A stretch of DNA of 64,000 nt from positions 1-64,000 of the forward strand of contig JAFVGA010000022.1 of NCBI GenBank assembly GCA_017475235.1. The letters are read 5' to 3'. A program made the position numbers and the translations under genes. Below the pieces are notes generated by a model, which did not search any database, was not told the origin of the DNA, and saw nothing but the letters and a program-made list of their open reading frames with translations. The number at the start of each line of letters is the position of its first letter. Position 1 is the stretch's first letter. This DNA is from Eubacterium sp. (lineage in GTDB: Bacteria; Bacillota; Clostridia; Lachnospirales; Lachnospiraceae). Shown here piece by piece: positions 9,357-18,092 of the stretch.

Positions 9357-10541
9357 TTAGTCTCTCTCAACGATTGTGGCACAACCCATACCACCACCGA
9401 TACAAAGTGTAGCAAGACCCTTCTTAGCGTCTCTCTTTTGCATCTCGTGAAGTAGAGTTACAAGGATACGACATCCTGATGCACCAACTGGGTGACCAAG
9501 TGCGATCGCACCACCGTTTACGTTTACTTTGTCCATGTCGAAGTTAAGGTCTTTTGCTACAGTAACTGACTGTGCAGCGAAAGCTTCGTTAGCTTCGATA
9601 AGGTCCATATCATCAACAGTTAAACCTGTCTTTTCCATTACTTTGTTTGTAGCAGCGATTGGTCCAACACCCATAATCTCTGGTGCTACACCACCAAGTG
9701 CTCCGCCTACGAATGTAGCCATTGGAGTAACTCCAAGTTCCTGAGCCTTCTCTTCGCTCATAACTACAACAGCTGCAGCACCGTCGTTGATACCTGAAGC
9801 GTTACCAGCAGTGACAACACCGCCCTCTTTACCTGAACAGCATTTCAAGCCTGCAAGTGTTTCTACTGTAGAACCAGCTCTTGGTCCTTCGTCTGTATCA
9901 ACTACTACTGTCTGCTTTCTCTGCTTAACTTCTACAGGAACGATTTCGTCTTTGAACTTACCTTCGTTCATAGCCTTCTCGCATTTCTGCTGTGAGTTTG
10001 CTGAGAACTCATCTAGTTCTTCTCTAGTTAGATTCCACTGCTCTGCTACATTTTCAGCAGTGATCATCATATGATATTGATTAAATGCATCTGTCAAAGC
10101 GTCGTTTACCATTGTGTCGATCATTGTTGAATTGTTCATTCTGTAACCGAAACGTGCTTTTGTAAGTGCGTATGGTGCCATTGACATGTTCTCCATACCA
10201 CCAGCAACAACGATATCTGCATCGCCAGCTTTAATCATCTGCGCAGCCTGGTTAACAGCGTCTAGACCTGAACCACAAACTACGTTGATTGTAACTGCAG
10301 GAGTCTCAATAGGAAGACCTGCGTTAATTGATGCCTGACGAGCAACGTTCTGTCCTTGAGCTGCCTGAATAACGCAACCCATGTATACGTGATCTACTTT
10401 ATCCTTTGGTACGCCAGCTCTCTTAAGTGCTTCTTCTATAACAATAGAACCAAGCTTTGCAGCTGGTGTTGTGCTAAGTCCGCCACCCATTTTACCGATA
10501 GCTGTACGACATGCACCTGCTAAAACTACTTTCTTTGACAT
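9357..10541 (-). CDS. thl: Acetyl-CoA acetyltransferase (thiolase)
   Basis: 394 residues, a biosynthetic type II thiolase. It joins two acetyl-CoA into acetoacetyl-CoA, the entry step of butyrate synthesis. The nucleophile Cys is in [14 protein letters not shown], the catalytic His in [14 protein letters not shown] and the second Cys in [19 protein letters not shown] lies before the ATG. It is the first gene of the operon and lies directly behind the promoter with the Rex-type operator. Confidence 0.96.
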   Translation of the reverse strand: MSKKVVLAGACRTAIGKMGGGLSTTPAAKLGSIVIEEALKRAGVPKDKVDHVYMGCVIQAAQGQNVARQASINAGLPIETPAVTINVVCGSGLDAVNQAAQMIKAGDADIVVAGGMENMSMAPYALTKARFGYRMNNSTMIDTMVNDALTDAFNQYHMMITAENVAEQWNLTREELDEFSANSQQKCEKAMNEGKFKDEIVPVEVKQRKQTVVVDTDEGPRAGSTVETLAGLKCCSGKEGGVVTAGNASGINDGAAAVVVMSEEKAQELGVTPMATFVGGALGGVAPEIMGVGPIAATNKVMEKTGLTVDDMDLIEANEAFAAQSVTVAKDLNFDMDKVNVNGGAIALGHPVGASGCRILVTLLHEMQKRDAKKGLATLCIGGGMGCATIVERD

Positions 10542-10599
10542 AATACTTTTCCTCCATTTTTGTCATGAAAATTTACATGTGAACGCACTGCGCCCACGA

Positions 10600-10617
10600 T
10601 TGTTAAAATTATAACAA
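10600..10617. promoter_or_regulatory. Rex-type operator over the thl -10 box
   Basis: TTGTTAAAATTATAACAA is an inverted repeat with the half-sites TTGTTA and TAACAA, the known pattern of the NADH-sensing repressor Rex in Firmicutes. It fully contains the -10 box of the thl promoter. Rex is known to control fermentation genes of this type. No rex gene is in the window, so the match is by site only. Confidence 0.75.
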
Positions 10618-10636
10618 ACTGGACTAATTTTGTCTA
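10608..10636 (-). promoter_or_regulatory. Promoter of thl-crt-hbd-bcd-etfB-etfA
   Basis: On the - strand TAGACA (10631-10636) and a perfect TATAAT (10608-10613) are separated by 17 bases. It lies about 67 bases upstream of the thl start and is the strongest sigma-A-like promoter I can see in the region. Confidence 0.88.
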
Positions 10637-10658
10637 GTAGAAATTGCGTTTTTCTCAA

Positions 10659-10694
10659 TAAAAATAAGACTTCCCGCAAATCGCGAGAAGCCTT
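10659..10694 (-). terminator. Terminator after the papain-like peptidase gene
   Basis: A 12-bp stem with two wobble pairs (AAGGCTTCTCGC with GCGGGAAGTCTT) is followed by ATTTTTA on the - strand, just after the peptidase stop and upstream of the thl promoter. Confidence 0.82.
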
Positions 10695-10705
10695 AAATTG
10701 TGCTT

Positions 10706-13330
10706 TTATTTCTTAACTTTTACTGTTACAGTCACTGTCTTTGTCGCGGCCTTGTAGTCCTTTGTTCCAGCTGCAGACACTTTGACTTTAACTTTGTATT
10801 TGCCCTTCTTTAACTTCTTTTTAACAGTAAGTATTCCAGTCTTGGTATTAATCTTGAAGTACTTCTTAAACTTCTTCTTTTTAACACTTGTAATCTTGTA
10901 AGTAGCCTTTGTTTTAACACCACTTAACTTCATTATCTTACTGCGCTTGAAAGTCTTCTTCTTTTTCTTAAGCTTCTTGTACTTAACCTTAACTTTCTTT
11001 CCCTTGGCTGTAAGTTTTTGTTTACCCTGTGTTACTCTCACTTCAAGAGTAGTCTCGTAACCTTCAGCGTCACTTACTGATATATTAGTCTTTCCAACGC
11101 TTACACCTGTTAATATTCCATTTTTAAATGTAGCAATCTTTGGATTGTCCGATTTCAAGATTACACTTTTATAATCATCAATACTTTCGCCGTCTTCATA
11201 GATAGTCATTTCTTGTGACTCGCCACACGCAACCTTAGCGTAATCTTCGAAGTCAAATTTATACTTACCATCTTTGGCAACTACTACCTTAACAACTTGT
11301 GTTCCATATCCTTCAGCTGTCACTTTAACGTATGCTGTTCCCGGACGAATAGACTTAACATTTGCATAGTATGGATTAATCTCGTTTGGAGTTAGCGTAA
11401 TATACTTTTCTCCGCCTGGCATTAGTTCCCAGTTCACATTACAGTTTGAAGGAATCGATTCCTCATTACCTTTAAAGTTGAATATCATATTTAATTCTGA
11501 GCGTTCTGGGTCATATGGATCAAGTGTTACATTACTTCCATAGTAGAGATTTGTGTTGACATTTTCCTCCGGCGAACAATAACCTTTGATTGGGAAGTTA
11601 TCAAAAGTCATGAATGTGTTCATGTCTGGGAAAAACTCATCCATAAACTTCTTATCTGTCATATCATTCCATTTGCCTTTATATTTTACAAAACTCTCTT
11701 TTTTATTTACAACGCCTTTTATATATGATGGCATTTCATATAACGCTGCCATAACCTCATTCTCTGCTGTTTCTAAGTTAATATTGTATTCTCCATCAGC
11801 AGTAATTTCCTCAATCTCAATTGAATAGTTTTGTCCCTTATTGAGTCTAACTTTTGTTGGTAGTTTGAGTTTATGGAATCCACCATACTCATAAGGATCC
11901 GTCTGTCCCGATAACACTTTCACGCCATCAATTGGGCTATCGAATTTATCAGGGAGAACATATACGTTGTATTTAACTTTTGTACCAGGCGATGCAGTAA
12001 CAAAACCAATTTGATCTAATGATTGTGTACTCTCCGCTTTAAACACATTGGCTGTACTAGCCTCATCCGGTGCGCATGTATCTACAAAATCATCAACAGG
12101 CATAAAGTCATATTGATCTATGTTATATCCATCTGTGTTGTCTCTCTCGAAGGCCATAGCCTCTGGCAAATCAATCGACTTATCATAATATGACAACCAA
12201 AAATATCCTGTTCCTTTTCCTTCATTATTTGGAATTCCCCAGTTTCCTCGTCCTTTATTTGGGAATTCATTTTCTCCAGAACCCCAACTATTTTTAACTA
12301 GGAATGCACCATCTTCTGGTGGTTCTTTGCCTTCGACGAAGTTCTCTTTAGGATAATTATCATCCCATCCCACTACTGTTACAGCATGGTTGGCATCTGC
12401 AATTTCGTATGTATAGTGTGCCCAGTTTTTGCTGATGTACTTTCCTTCTGTTGTTTGGTTTGGCATGCTGGTGTCTGCGCAGAAGCCTATTCCCACCGCA
12501 CGTTTTTTCATAAGTTGGTCTTTTATAGCCATAGTTCCTTCAGGATTATACTCGTATGACTTGTCGGCATAGTCGTCGTCGCTCTCTTTAATATTAGCTG
12601 GAGATGGAAGCATAAATGATTCGCTCATCTCGTATGACTGAGCAAAACGTTTGTCTTCTGGAATATCCCAATCGTCATCATCGCTATAGCAATAATTTTG
12701 CCACGCGCCATCGAAGAATAACTTGTCTGTCCACTTATTCTTTCCATGATATTCAAATGATGGGTCCACATTTTCCTCAACAGGACCTATTCCTGATGAA
12801 TACATACTGGAAGCATACACTATAAATCCACCCATATTCAATTTATCTGATACAGAAAGATTCTTATCTACGAAATATCTACCTTCTCCATTTTGAGAAT
12901 TGTTTGGATTGCTTATTGGCTTTGCACTAAATACTGTCAAATGTTTTTCAGACAAATTAAAAGTGTCAGCATCTAATCCATCTATTAGTGCCAAGTTAGA
13001 ACCTAGAATACTAGTCTCAGCTACAGCTGTAGCAGCAAACCCCCAACAAGTTCCAAATGGGTTTTGGAACTTAACTGGTGTGACATAATTCTTGCCATCT
13101 ACATTTCTTAAATCAAATTTTGCTGGAGCATCAGCTATCTTTTTCTTCAAAGCATTTCTGCCAGCCTTGTCGCCTTTTGAAAAATCAAAAACGTCGTCGC
13201 TGTTTTTTGCTCCACTCTTAATAGCGCTAGTCTTCTTCGAAGCGCTAACACTTGTCATAGCAGGAAGCATTCCCACTACCATTGCAAGTGACAAAACAAT
13301 TACCGCTACTTTTTTCATCATTTTTTTCAT
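10706..13330 (-). CDS. Secreted papain-family (C1) cysteine peptidase with Ig-like and Lys-rich C-terminal domains
   Basis: 874 residues. A signal peptide runs from MKKMMKKVAVIVLSL to the SVSA site near residue 30. The papain domain shows DLRNVDGKNYVTPVKFQ, the active Cys95 in NPFGTCWGFAA, His315 in DANHAVTVVGWDD and Asn347 in LVKNSWG, so the triad is complete. The middle part resembles the lectin-like domain of bacterial C1 peptidases. Near residue 700 come Big2-like strands (IATFKNGILTGVSVGKTNISV), then a very lysine-rich C-terminal domain like that of the GH16 protein, probably binding the wall. It probably cleaves proteins or peptides outside the cell. The gene begins 28 bases after a terminator hairpin, with no visible promoter between. 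Confidence 0.9.
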   Translation of the reverse strand: MKKMMKKVAVIVLSLAMVVGMLPAMTSVSASKKTSAIKSGAKNSDDVFDFSKGDKAGRNALKKKIADAPAKFDLRNVDGKNYVTPVKFQNPFGTCWGFAATAVAETSILGSNLALIDGLDADTFNLSEKHLTVFSAKPISNPNNSQNGEGRYFVDKNLSVSDKLNMGGFIVYASSMYSSGIGPVEENVDPSFEYHGKNKWTDKLFFDGAWQNYCYSDDDDWDIPEDKRFAQSYEMSESFMLPSPANIKESDDDYADKSYEYNPEGTMAIKDQLMKKRAVGIGFCADTSMPNQTTEGKYISKNWAHYTYEIADANHAVTVVGWDDNYPKENFVEGKEPPEDGAFLVKNSWGSGENEFPNKGRGNWGIPNNEGKGTGYFWLSYYDKSIDLPEAMAFERDNTDGYNIDQYDFMPVDDFVDTCAPDEASTANVFKAESTQSLDQIGFVTASPGTKVKYNVYVLPDKFDSPIDGVKVLSGQTDPYEYGGFHKLKLPTKVRLNKGQNYSIEIEEITADGEYNINLETAENEVMAALYEMPSYIKGVVNKKESFVKYKGKWNDMTDKKFMDEFFPDMNTFMTFDNFPIKGYCSPEENVNTNLYYGSNVTLDPYDPERSELNMIFNFKGNEESIPSNCNVNWELMPGGEKYITLTPNEINPYYANVKSIRPGTAYVKVTAEGYGTQVVKVVVAKDGKYKFDFEDYAKVACGESQEMTIYEDGESIDDYKSVILKSDNPKIATFKNGILTGVSVGKTNISVSDAEGYETTLEVRVTQGKQKLTAKGKKVKVKYKKLKKKKKTFKRSKIMKLSGVKTKATYKITSVKKKKFKKYFKINTKTGILTVKKKLKKGKYKVKVKVSAAGTKDYKAATKTVTVTVKVKK

Positions 13331-13357
13331 TTCAGTCTCTCCAATCTTTTTTATTTC

Positions 13358-13394
13358 AAAAAAAGTTATCGACTATTTTTAGCCGATAACTTTA
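13358..13394 (-). terminator. Terminator after the DUF975 gene
   Basis: On the - strand AAGTTATCGGC pairs with the following AGTCGATAACTT and leads into seven T. The next gene on the same strand begins 28 bases later. Confidence 0.8.
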
Positions 13395-13399
13395 AGTTT

Positions 13400-14239
13400 T
13401 TAATTTGATGTTTCGTATCTGTCTCTACCCTGACACAAGCACACATACAACTCTGTATTAGTTAACTCAATGTAAGGTGACACATACAATACTGATAGAA
13501 TTCCACATGTTATTGCTGCCAGTATAATCCAAGGCAAGAATGATAGATCCAAAACAAATGCATCCATTTTGTTTCCATACATTATGTTCTTTGTCTTGCC
13601 AAATGCTTCACTGACTGTTAAGTCTGGATTCTCTGCCAAAAGAAATGGAATCATTCTATACTCGTATGCCTTTATTACTCCTGGAACAATCAATAGCAAG
13701 AACCAAAGGAATGTGTACAAGTCTTTCAAAAACATAATTCCTACTATTCTTATATATCCATGCGTGAAGACTTCCACTATCGCTCTTAGTTTCGGTTTGT
13801 CCTCAGTTCTATTCTTTAAGAACCACTTCTTACATCCTACATGAATTGGATTTAGAACAAATACCTTCAAAGCGAACGATGTAAAGAGAGCAATCATTAA
13901 AGCCATAACAAATAGCGTCCACGTCGAACCCGGATAATTAGGCATTATACTTCTTACCATCGTATCCACTTCTTCTTTGTATCTTTTAATTATTACGTCC
14001 GGTCTATAGTTATACAAATTAAATCTATTTTGTGCATCAATGTCTTCGCTTTGTTCAGTTTGAACAACTTGAGTATTCCTTTTAAAATTCAACTCGTCTC
14101 TTATTTCACTTGATACAAATGAACTAGATGCCGTAGGTGTAACTAGAGTAAGAATTAGCGCTACTAAAACAGCCCAGCCCCAATTCTTTCTCAAAATCCT
14201 TTTCGCTCTAGTTTTTAACGAAATTCTATTAAAGTTCAT
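13400..14239 (-). CDS. DUF975 family membrane protein
   Basis: 279 residues with four or more hydrophobic segments (WAVLVALILTLVTP near residue 25, TLFVMALMIALFTSFALKVFV near 105, LYTFLWFLLLIVPGVIKAY near 170, WIILAAITCGILSVLYV near 240). The start ISLKTRAKRILRKNWGWA, the segment GVIKAYEYRMIPFLLAENPDLTVSEAF and the final LSFLPWIILA match the DUF975 pattern as I remember it. Function unknown. The ATG follows the ilvE stop with no gap, so translation is probably coupled to ilvE. Confidence 0.82.
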   Translation of the reverse strand: MNFNRISLKTRAKRILRKNWGWAVLVALILTLVTPTASSSFVSSEIRDELNFKRNTQVVQTEQSEDIDAQNRFNLYNYRPDVIIKRYKEEVDTMVRSIMPNYPGSTWTLFVMALMIALFTSFALKVFVLNPIHVGCKKWFLKNRTEDKPKLRAIVEVFTHGYIRIVGIMFLKDLYTFLWFLLLIVPGVIKAYEYRMIPFLLAENPDLTVSEAFGKTKNIMYGNKMDAFVLDLSFLPWIILAAITCGILSVLYVSPYIELTNTELYVCLCQGRDRYETSN

Positions 14240-15262
14240 TTATTTAACCTCGTAAATCCATCCTTCAGGAGCTTCGATAGTTCCCATCTGAATTCCAGTA
14301 AGTGTATCGTATAATTTCTTGATAGTTGGTCCCATCTCATCCATTCCACTTGGGAAGCAAATTTCTTTGCCGTGGTCGTTAATCTTTCCAACTGGAGAGA
14401 TAACTGCTGCTGTTCCGCAAAGACCGCACTCGGCAAAGTCAGGAACCTCGCTAAACAATACATCTCTTTGTTCAACTTCCATACCTAAGATGTGCTCAGC
14501 AACATACATAATTGATCTTCTTGTAATAGAAGGAAGAATTGTGTCTGACTTAGGAGTAACTAGCTTTCCATCCTTTGTGATAAAGATGAAGTTTGCTCCA
14601 CCAGTCTCTTCAACCTTTGTACGTGTAGCTGCGTCTAGATACATATTCTCAGCAAAACCATTTCTGTGAGCTTCCTGTGTTGGATATAAACTCATAGCAT
14701 AGTTTAGACCTGCCTTAATATGACCTGTTCCGTGTGGAGCTGCTCTATCGTAATCACTAACTGTCAAAGTGATTGGTTTTGCGCCACCCTTGAAGTAAGG
14801 TCCTACAGGTGTAGTAAATACTCTAAACTGATACTCTGTTGCTGGTGCAACACCGATAACTGGTCCGCAACCAAACATAAATGGTCTGATATATAATGAA
14901 GCACCTGATCCGTAAGGTGGTACCATATCGATATTTGCCTTAACTGTCTCAGCTACCGCTTCCACAAATCTATCTTCAGGGAATACTGGCATCTCTAATC
15001 TCTTACATGTATCAATCATTCTCTGTGCATTCAAATGTGGACGGAAAATAACTACTCTTCCATCTGCTGTAGTATATGCCTTCATTCCTTCGAAACATGT
15101 CTGCGCATACTGAAGTACGCAAGCACACTCACTCATTGTGATATTTGCATCATCAATTAATCCACCTTCGTCCCATGCTCCGTCTTTGTAATTTGCAACA
15201 AATCTCTTGTCTGTAGGGAGATAATCAAATCCTAAATTCTCCCAATCAATATTTTTGCCCAT
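14240..15262 (-). CDS. ilvE: Branched-chain amino acid aminotransferase
   Basis: 340 residues, fold-type IV PLP enzyme of the type II BCAT group. It transfers amino groups between glutamate and the 2-oxo acids of leucine, isoleucine and valine. The PLP lysine is in GTGHIKAGLNYA; LYIRPFMFGCGPVIGV and SDTILPSITRRSI are typical. A strong promoter lies directly upstream and GGAGGAAAAG precedes the ATG. It stands apart from any ilv operon and is followed without gap by the DUF975 gene. Confidence 0.94.
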   Translation of the reverse strand: MGKNIDWENLGFDYLPTDKRFVANYKDGAWDEGGLIDDANITMSECACVLQYAQTCFEGMKAYTTADGRVVIFRPHLNAQRMIDTCKRLEMPVFPEDRFVEAVAETVKANIDMVPPYGSGASLYIRPFMFGCGPVIGVAPATEYQFRVFTTPVGPYFKGGAKPITLTVSDYDRAAPHGTGHIKAGLNYAMSLYPTQEAHRNGFAENMYLDAATRTKVEETGGANFIFITKDGKLVTPKSDTILPSITRRSIMYVAEHILGMEVEQRDVLFSEVPDFAECGLCGTAAVISPVGKINDHGKEICFPSGMDEMGPTIKKLYDTLTGIQMGTIEAPEGWIYEVK

Positions 15263-15312
15263 TGTCTTTTCCTCCTATATATAAAACCGTTATGTATTAT
15301 TCACTTCTTATA

Positions 15313-15340
15313 ATTATACTACCAATTCCCCCGTGGTCAA
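15313..15340 (-). promoter_or_regulatory. Promoter of ilvE
   Basis: On the - strand TTGACC (15335-15340), 16 bases, then a perfect TATAAT (15313-15318). It sits in the short gap between ligA and ilvE. Confidence 0.85.
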
Positions 15341-15342
15341 TA

Positions 15343-17289
15343 TTATGGCCATCTGCTTAAAACTTCATCCTCGGTAATAATTTCAATGCCAAGTTCTTTC
15401 GCTCTCTTGTTCTTTGACGAGTTCGAATTTATATCGTTATTAATCAAATAGTTAGTCGCGCTACTTACTGAACCCTTAGCGCTTCCGCCCCTATCTTCGA
15501 TATATCTCTTTAACTCATCTCTATTTTCAAACTTATTTAATGATCCGGTAATTACAAATGATAAACCGTCCATATTCTGCTCTGATGCTACCTCTGGTTT
15601 AACTATCTCTAATTCATCCAAAAGTCTATCAAACGCATCACTGTTTTCTTTATTCTGGAAGTACTCCACAAACGGAACTGCACGCTTTTCTGCCATTCCA
15701 TCTATCACAACCAAATCTTCCACTGTTGCGTTTCTTACTTTGTCTAAGTCTTCGTCGAAGGCCTTGCATAACATCTTAGCATTAGAAACACCAATATGTG
15801 GAATTCCAAGTCCATATAAAACTGCTGCTGGCTCCGCCTTTCTAGAATTCTCGACAGACTCGATTATATTTTCATAAGACTTCTCGCCGAAGCCCTCCAT
15901 AGTCACAATCTCATCTTTATACTTATCTAAATGATAAATGTCAGCAAACTCATGAATAAAACCTGCATCAACAAACTTCTCCAAAGTCTCCTCACTCAAG
16001 CCCTCAATGTTTAGAGCGTTCCTTGTTACGAACAAAGTAAACTTCTTAATATTCTTTGCAGGGCAATTTGGATTCACACAATGCAAAGTCTTAACACCTA
16101 GTTCATTCTTTATCTCTGTAGGCTCTCCACATACTGGACAAACCTTTGGCACTTCTATTGTTCCACTCTTAGTCTTATTCTCGGCAATCTGAGGAATAAT
16201 CATATTTGCCTTATAAACTTCAATCTCATCTCCCACGCCTAGTTCTAACTCTTCCACAATACTTACATTGTGAACACTCGCACGAGATACCGTTGTTCCT
16301 TCCAACTCGACCGGGTCAAAGACTGCAACTGGATTAATAAGTCCTGTTCTGCTCGCACTCCACTCAATATACTGTAGTTTTGTGCTAGCAATCTCATCTT
16401 GCCACTTAAACGCGATTCCGTTTCTAGGGAACTTAGCTGTAGTTCCAAGCGACAATCCGTATGCAATATCATCGTATACCAAAACCAATCCATCTGATGG
16501 ATAATTATATGTCTGAATAGCCTTAGCAAAGTAATCAACATTCTCTTGCATATTTGATGCATTTGACATCTTTCTCTCAACCGTCTCAAATCCTTGCTCG
16601 TCTAACCAGTTTAGTTGTCCGTTAACTGAGTTTCCTAAATCATCGTCTGACTCTATAAGTGCAAACGCAATAAACCTTACATTTCTTTCAGCTGTCACAC
16701 TACTATCAAGCTGCCTTACCGATCCCGAGCATAAGTTTCTAGGATTCTTATATTTCGCATCTGCATCTTCTATTGTCTTATTGATTTCTTCAAAATCGCT
16801 GTATGTTATCACAGCCTCTCCTCGAAGAACTAGTTTCCCTTTATATGGAATACTTACTGGAATGTTCTTGAAAGTCTTAGCGTTAGCAGTTACCACTTCT
16901 CCCACAGTTCCGTTTCCTCTAGTTACTGCCTTCTCCAACGTTCCATTATTATATGTAAGAACTATTGTCAAACCATCTAACTTCCAGGACAATACTGCCT
17001 CTTTGTCTTCGACGAAGGCTACTAACTCATCCACTTCCTTTGTCTTATCTAGACTGAGCATAGGTGATGCGTGTTTCTCCTTTGGAAGTTCGCTTAGCAC
17101 TTCATAACCTACATTTACAGTTGGACTGTTAGCCAAAACAATACCAGTCTCTTTTTCAAGGCTCACTAATTCATCGTAAAGCTTATCGTACTCGTAGTTT
17201 GGCATAATTTCTTTTGCATCTTGATAGTACGCTTTACTAGCCTTGTTCAATAATTCAACTAATTCTTTAATCCTTTTAGTTTTGTCCAT
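15343..17289 (-). CDS. ligA: NAD-dependent DNA ligase, divergent form
   Basis: 648 residues from the ATG at 17289, chosen because GGAG lies 6 bases upstream; the longer frame (to 17301) has no ribosome site. It seals nicks using NAD+. Domain order: Ia (AYYQDAKEIMPNYEYDKLYDEL), adenylation domain with the AMP lysine in LSWKLDGLTI, NPRNLCSGSVRQLD, OB fold, four-cysteine zinc finger (CPVCGEPTEI...LHCVNPNCPAKN), helix-hairpin-helix repeats, and a C-terminal BRCT domain from ~570. Several usually fixed residues differ (KLDGLT for KLDGLA, RGNG for RGDG). It may be a second ligase beside a canonical one elsewhere. Its start overlaps the end of rluF. Confidence 0.88.
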   Translation of the reverse strand: MDKTKRIKELVELLNKASKAYYQDAKEIMPNYEYDKLYDELVSLEKETGIVLANSPTVNVGYEVLSELPKEKHASPMLSLDKTKEVDELVAFVEDKEAVLSWKLDGLTIVLTYNNGTLEKAVTRGNGTVGEVVTANAKTFKNIPVSIPYKGKLVLRGEAVITYSDFEEINKTIEDADAKYKNPRNLCSGSVRQLDSSVTAERNVRFIAFALIESDDDLGNSVNGQLNWLDEQGFETVERKMSNASNMQENVDYFAKAIQTYNYPSDGLVLVYDDIAYGLSLGTTAKFPRNGIAFKWQDEIASTKLQYIEWSASRTGLINPVAVFDPVELEGTTVSRASVHNVSIVEELELGVGDEIEVYKANMIIPQIAENKTKSGTIEVPKVCPVCGEPTEIKNELGVKTLHCVNPNCPAKNIKKFTLFVTRNALNIEGLSEETLEKFVDAGFIHEFADIYHLDKYKDEIVTMEGFGEKSYENIIESVENSRKAEPAAVLYGLGIPHIGVSNAKMLCKAFDEDLDKVRNATVEDLVVIDGMAEKRAVPFVEYFQNKENSDAFDRLLDELEIVKPEVASEQNMDGLSFVITGSLNKFENRDELKRYIEDRGGSAKGSVSSATNYLINNDINSNSSKNKRAKELGIEIITEDEVLSRWP

Positions 17290-18031
17290 CTGTATCTCCA
17301 TTTGAATCTTTAATTTGATCCAATAAATCTTTTACTTCCTTATCAGTAAGGTTTCTGTATTTGCCCTTACCTAGAGTGCCTAACTCGACATTCATCACAC
17401 GCACACGTTGTAGCTTTGTCACATTGTAACCAAGCGCTTTACACATACGTCTGATCTGTCTGTTAAGACCCTGTGTAAGAACTATATTAAACTCATGCTT
17501 CTTAGTCTTCTTAACCTCGCAGGGACGAGTCTTTACTCCATCTAATATCGTAACTCCGCTAGACATGGCTTCGATGAATTCACCGGTGATTTCTTTGTCT
17601 ACCGTTACAATATATTCCTTCTCATGAAAGTTCGATGCCTTTAGTATTCCGTTTACTATAGAACCATCGTTTGTGAGAAGAATTAACCCTCTTGAGTTTT
17701 TATCTAGACGACCTATTGGATAAATACGCTTCTCATATCCAATATAGTCAATAATGTTATCAGGATTATCTTTCTGAGCTGTGCACTCAATACCTTCTGG
17801 CTTATTAAAAGCGATGATAATTTGCTCTTCTTCACGAGAAACCTCTTCACCGTTAACTTTTACCACATCGGTATCAGTTACTTTACTACCCAAAACTGCC
17901 ACTTCACCGTTGATAGTGATTTTGCCAGCCTCAGTTAACCTGTCCGCTTCTCTTCTAGAGCAAACTCCAGCATCGCTTAAAAACTTGTTAAGCCTAACTT
18001 CCCTATTGTCTGTTTTTCCCTTTAATCTCAT
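17276..18031 (-). CDS. rluF: 23S rRNA pseudouridine synthase, RluF type
   Basis: 251 residues from the ATG at 18031, which has GGGAGG 5 bases upstream; the open frame extends further but without a ribosome site. RsuA/RluF family: N-terminal S4 RNA-binding domain (VRLNKFLSDAGVCSRREADRLTEAGKITING), then the catalytic domain with Asp in PIGRLDKNSRGLILLTNDG and the RluF-like HEKEYIVTVDKEITGEFIEAMSSGV and GLNRQIRRMC. RluF modifies U2604 of 23S rRNA in E. coli; that exact site is inferred. It overlaps ligA by 14 bases and is probably co-transcribed with it. Confidence 0.9.
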   Translation of the reverse strand: MRLKGKTDNREVRLNKFLSDAGVCSRREADRLTEAGKITINGEVAVLGSKVTDTDVVKVNGEEVSREEEQIIIAFNKPEGIECTAQKDNPDNIIDYIGYEKRIYPIGRLDKNSRGLILLTNDGSIVNGILKASNFHEKEYIVTVDKEITGEFIEAMSSGVTILDGVKTRPCEVKKTKKHEFNIVLTQGLNRQIRRMCKALGYNVTKLQRVRVMNVELGTLGKGKYRNLTDKEVKDLLDQIKDSNGDTDGQN

Positions 18032-18055
18032 CTCTGCCTCCCGACAGTAATTATT

Positions 18056-18083
18056 AAAAAGGTGCCAGAATAAGTCTGGCACC
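18056..18083 (-). terminator. Terminator between the 18.1-kb membrane protein gene and rluF
   Basis: A perfect 9-bp stem (GGTGCCAGA with TCTGGCACC, 5-base loop) followed by five T on the - strand. The rluF start is only 25 bases downstream. Confidence 0.85.
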
Positions 18084-18092
18084 AATAAATTC

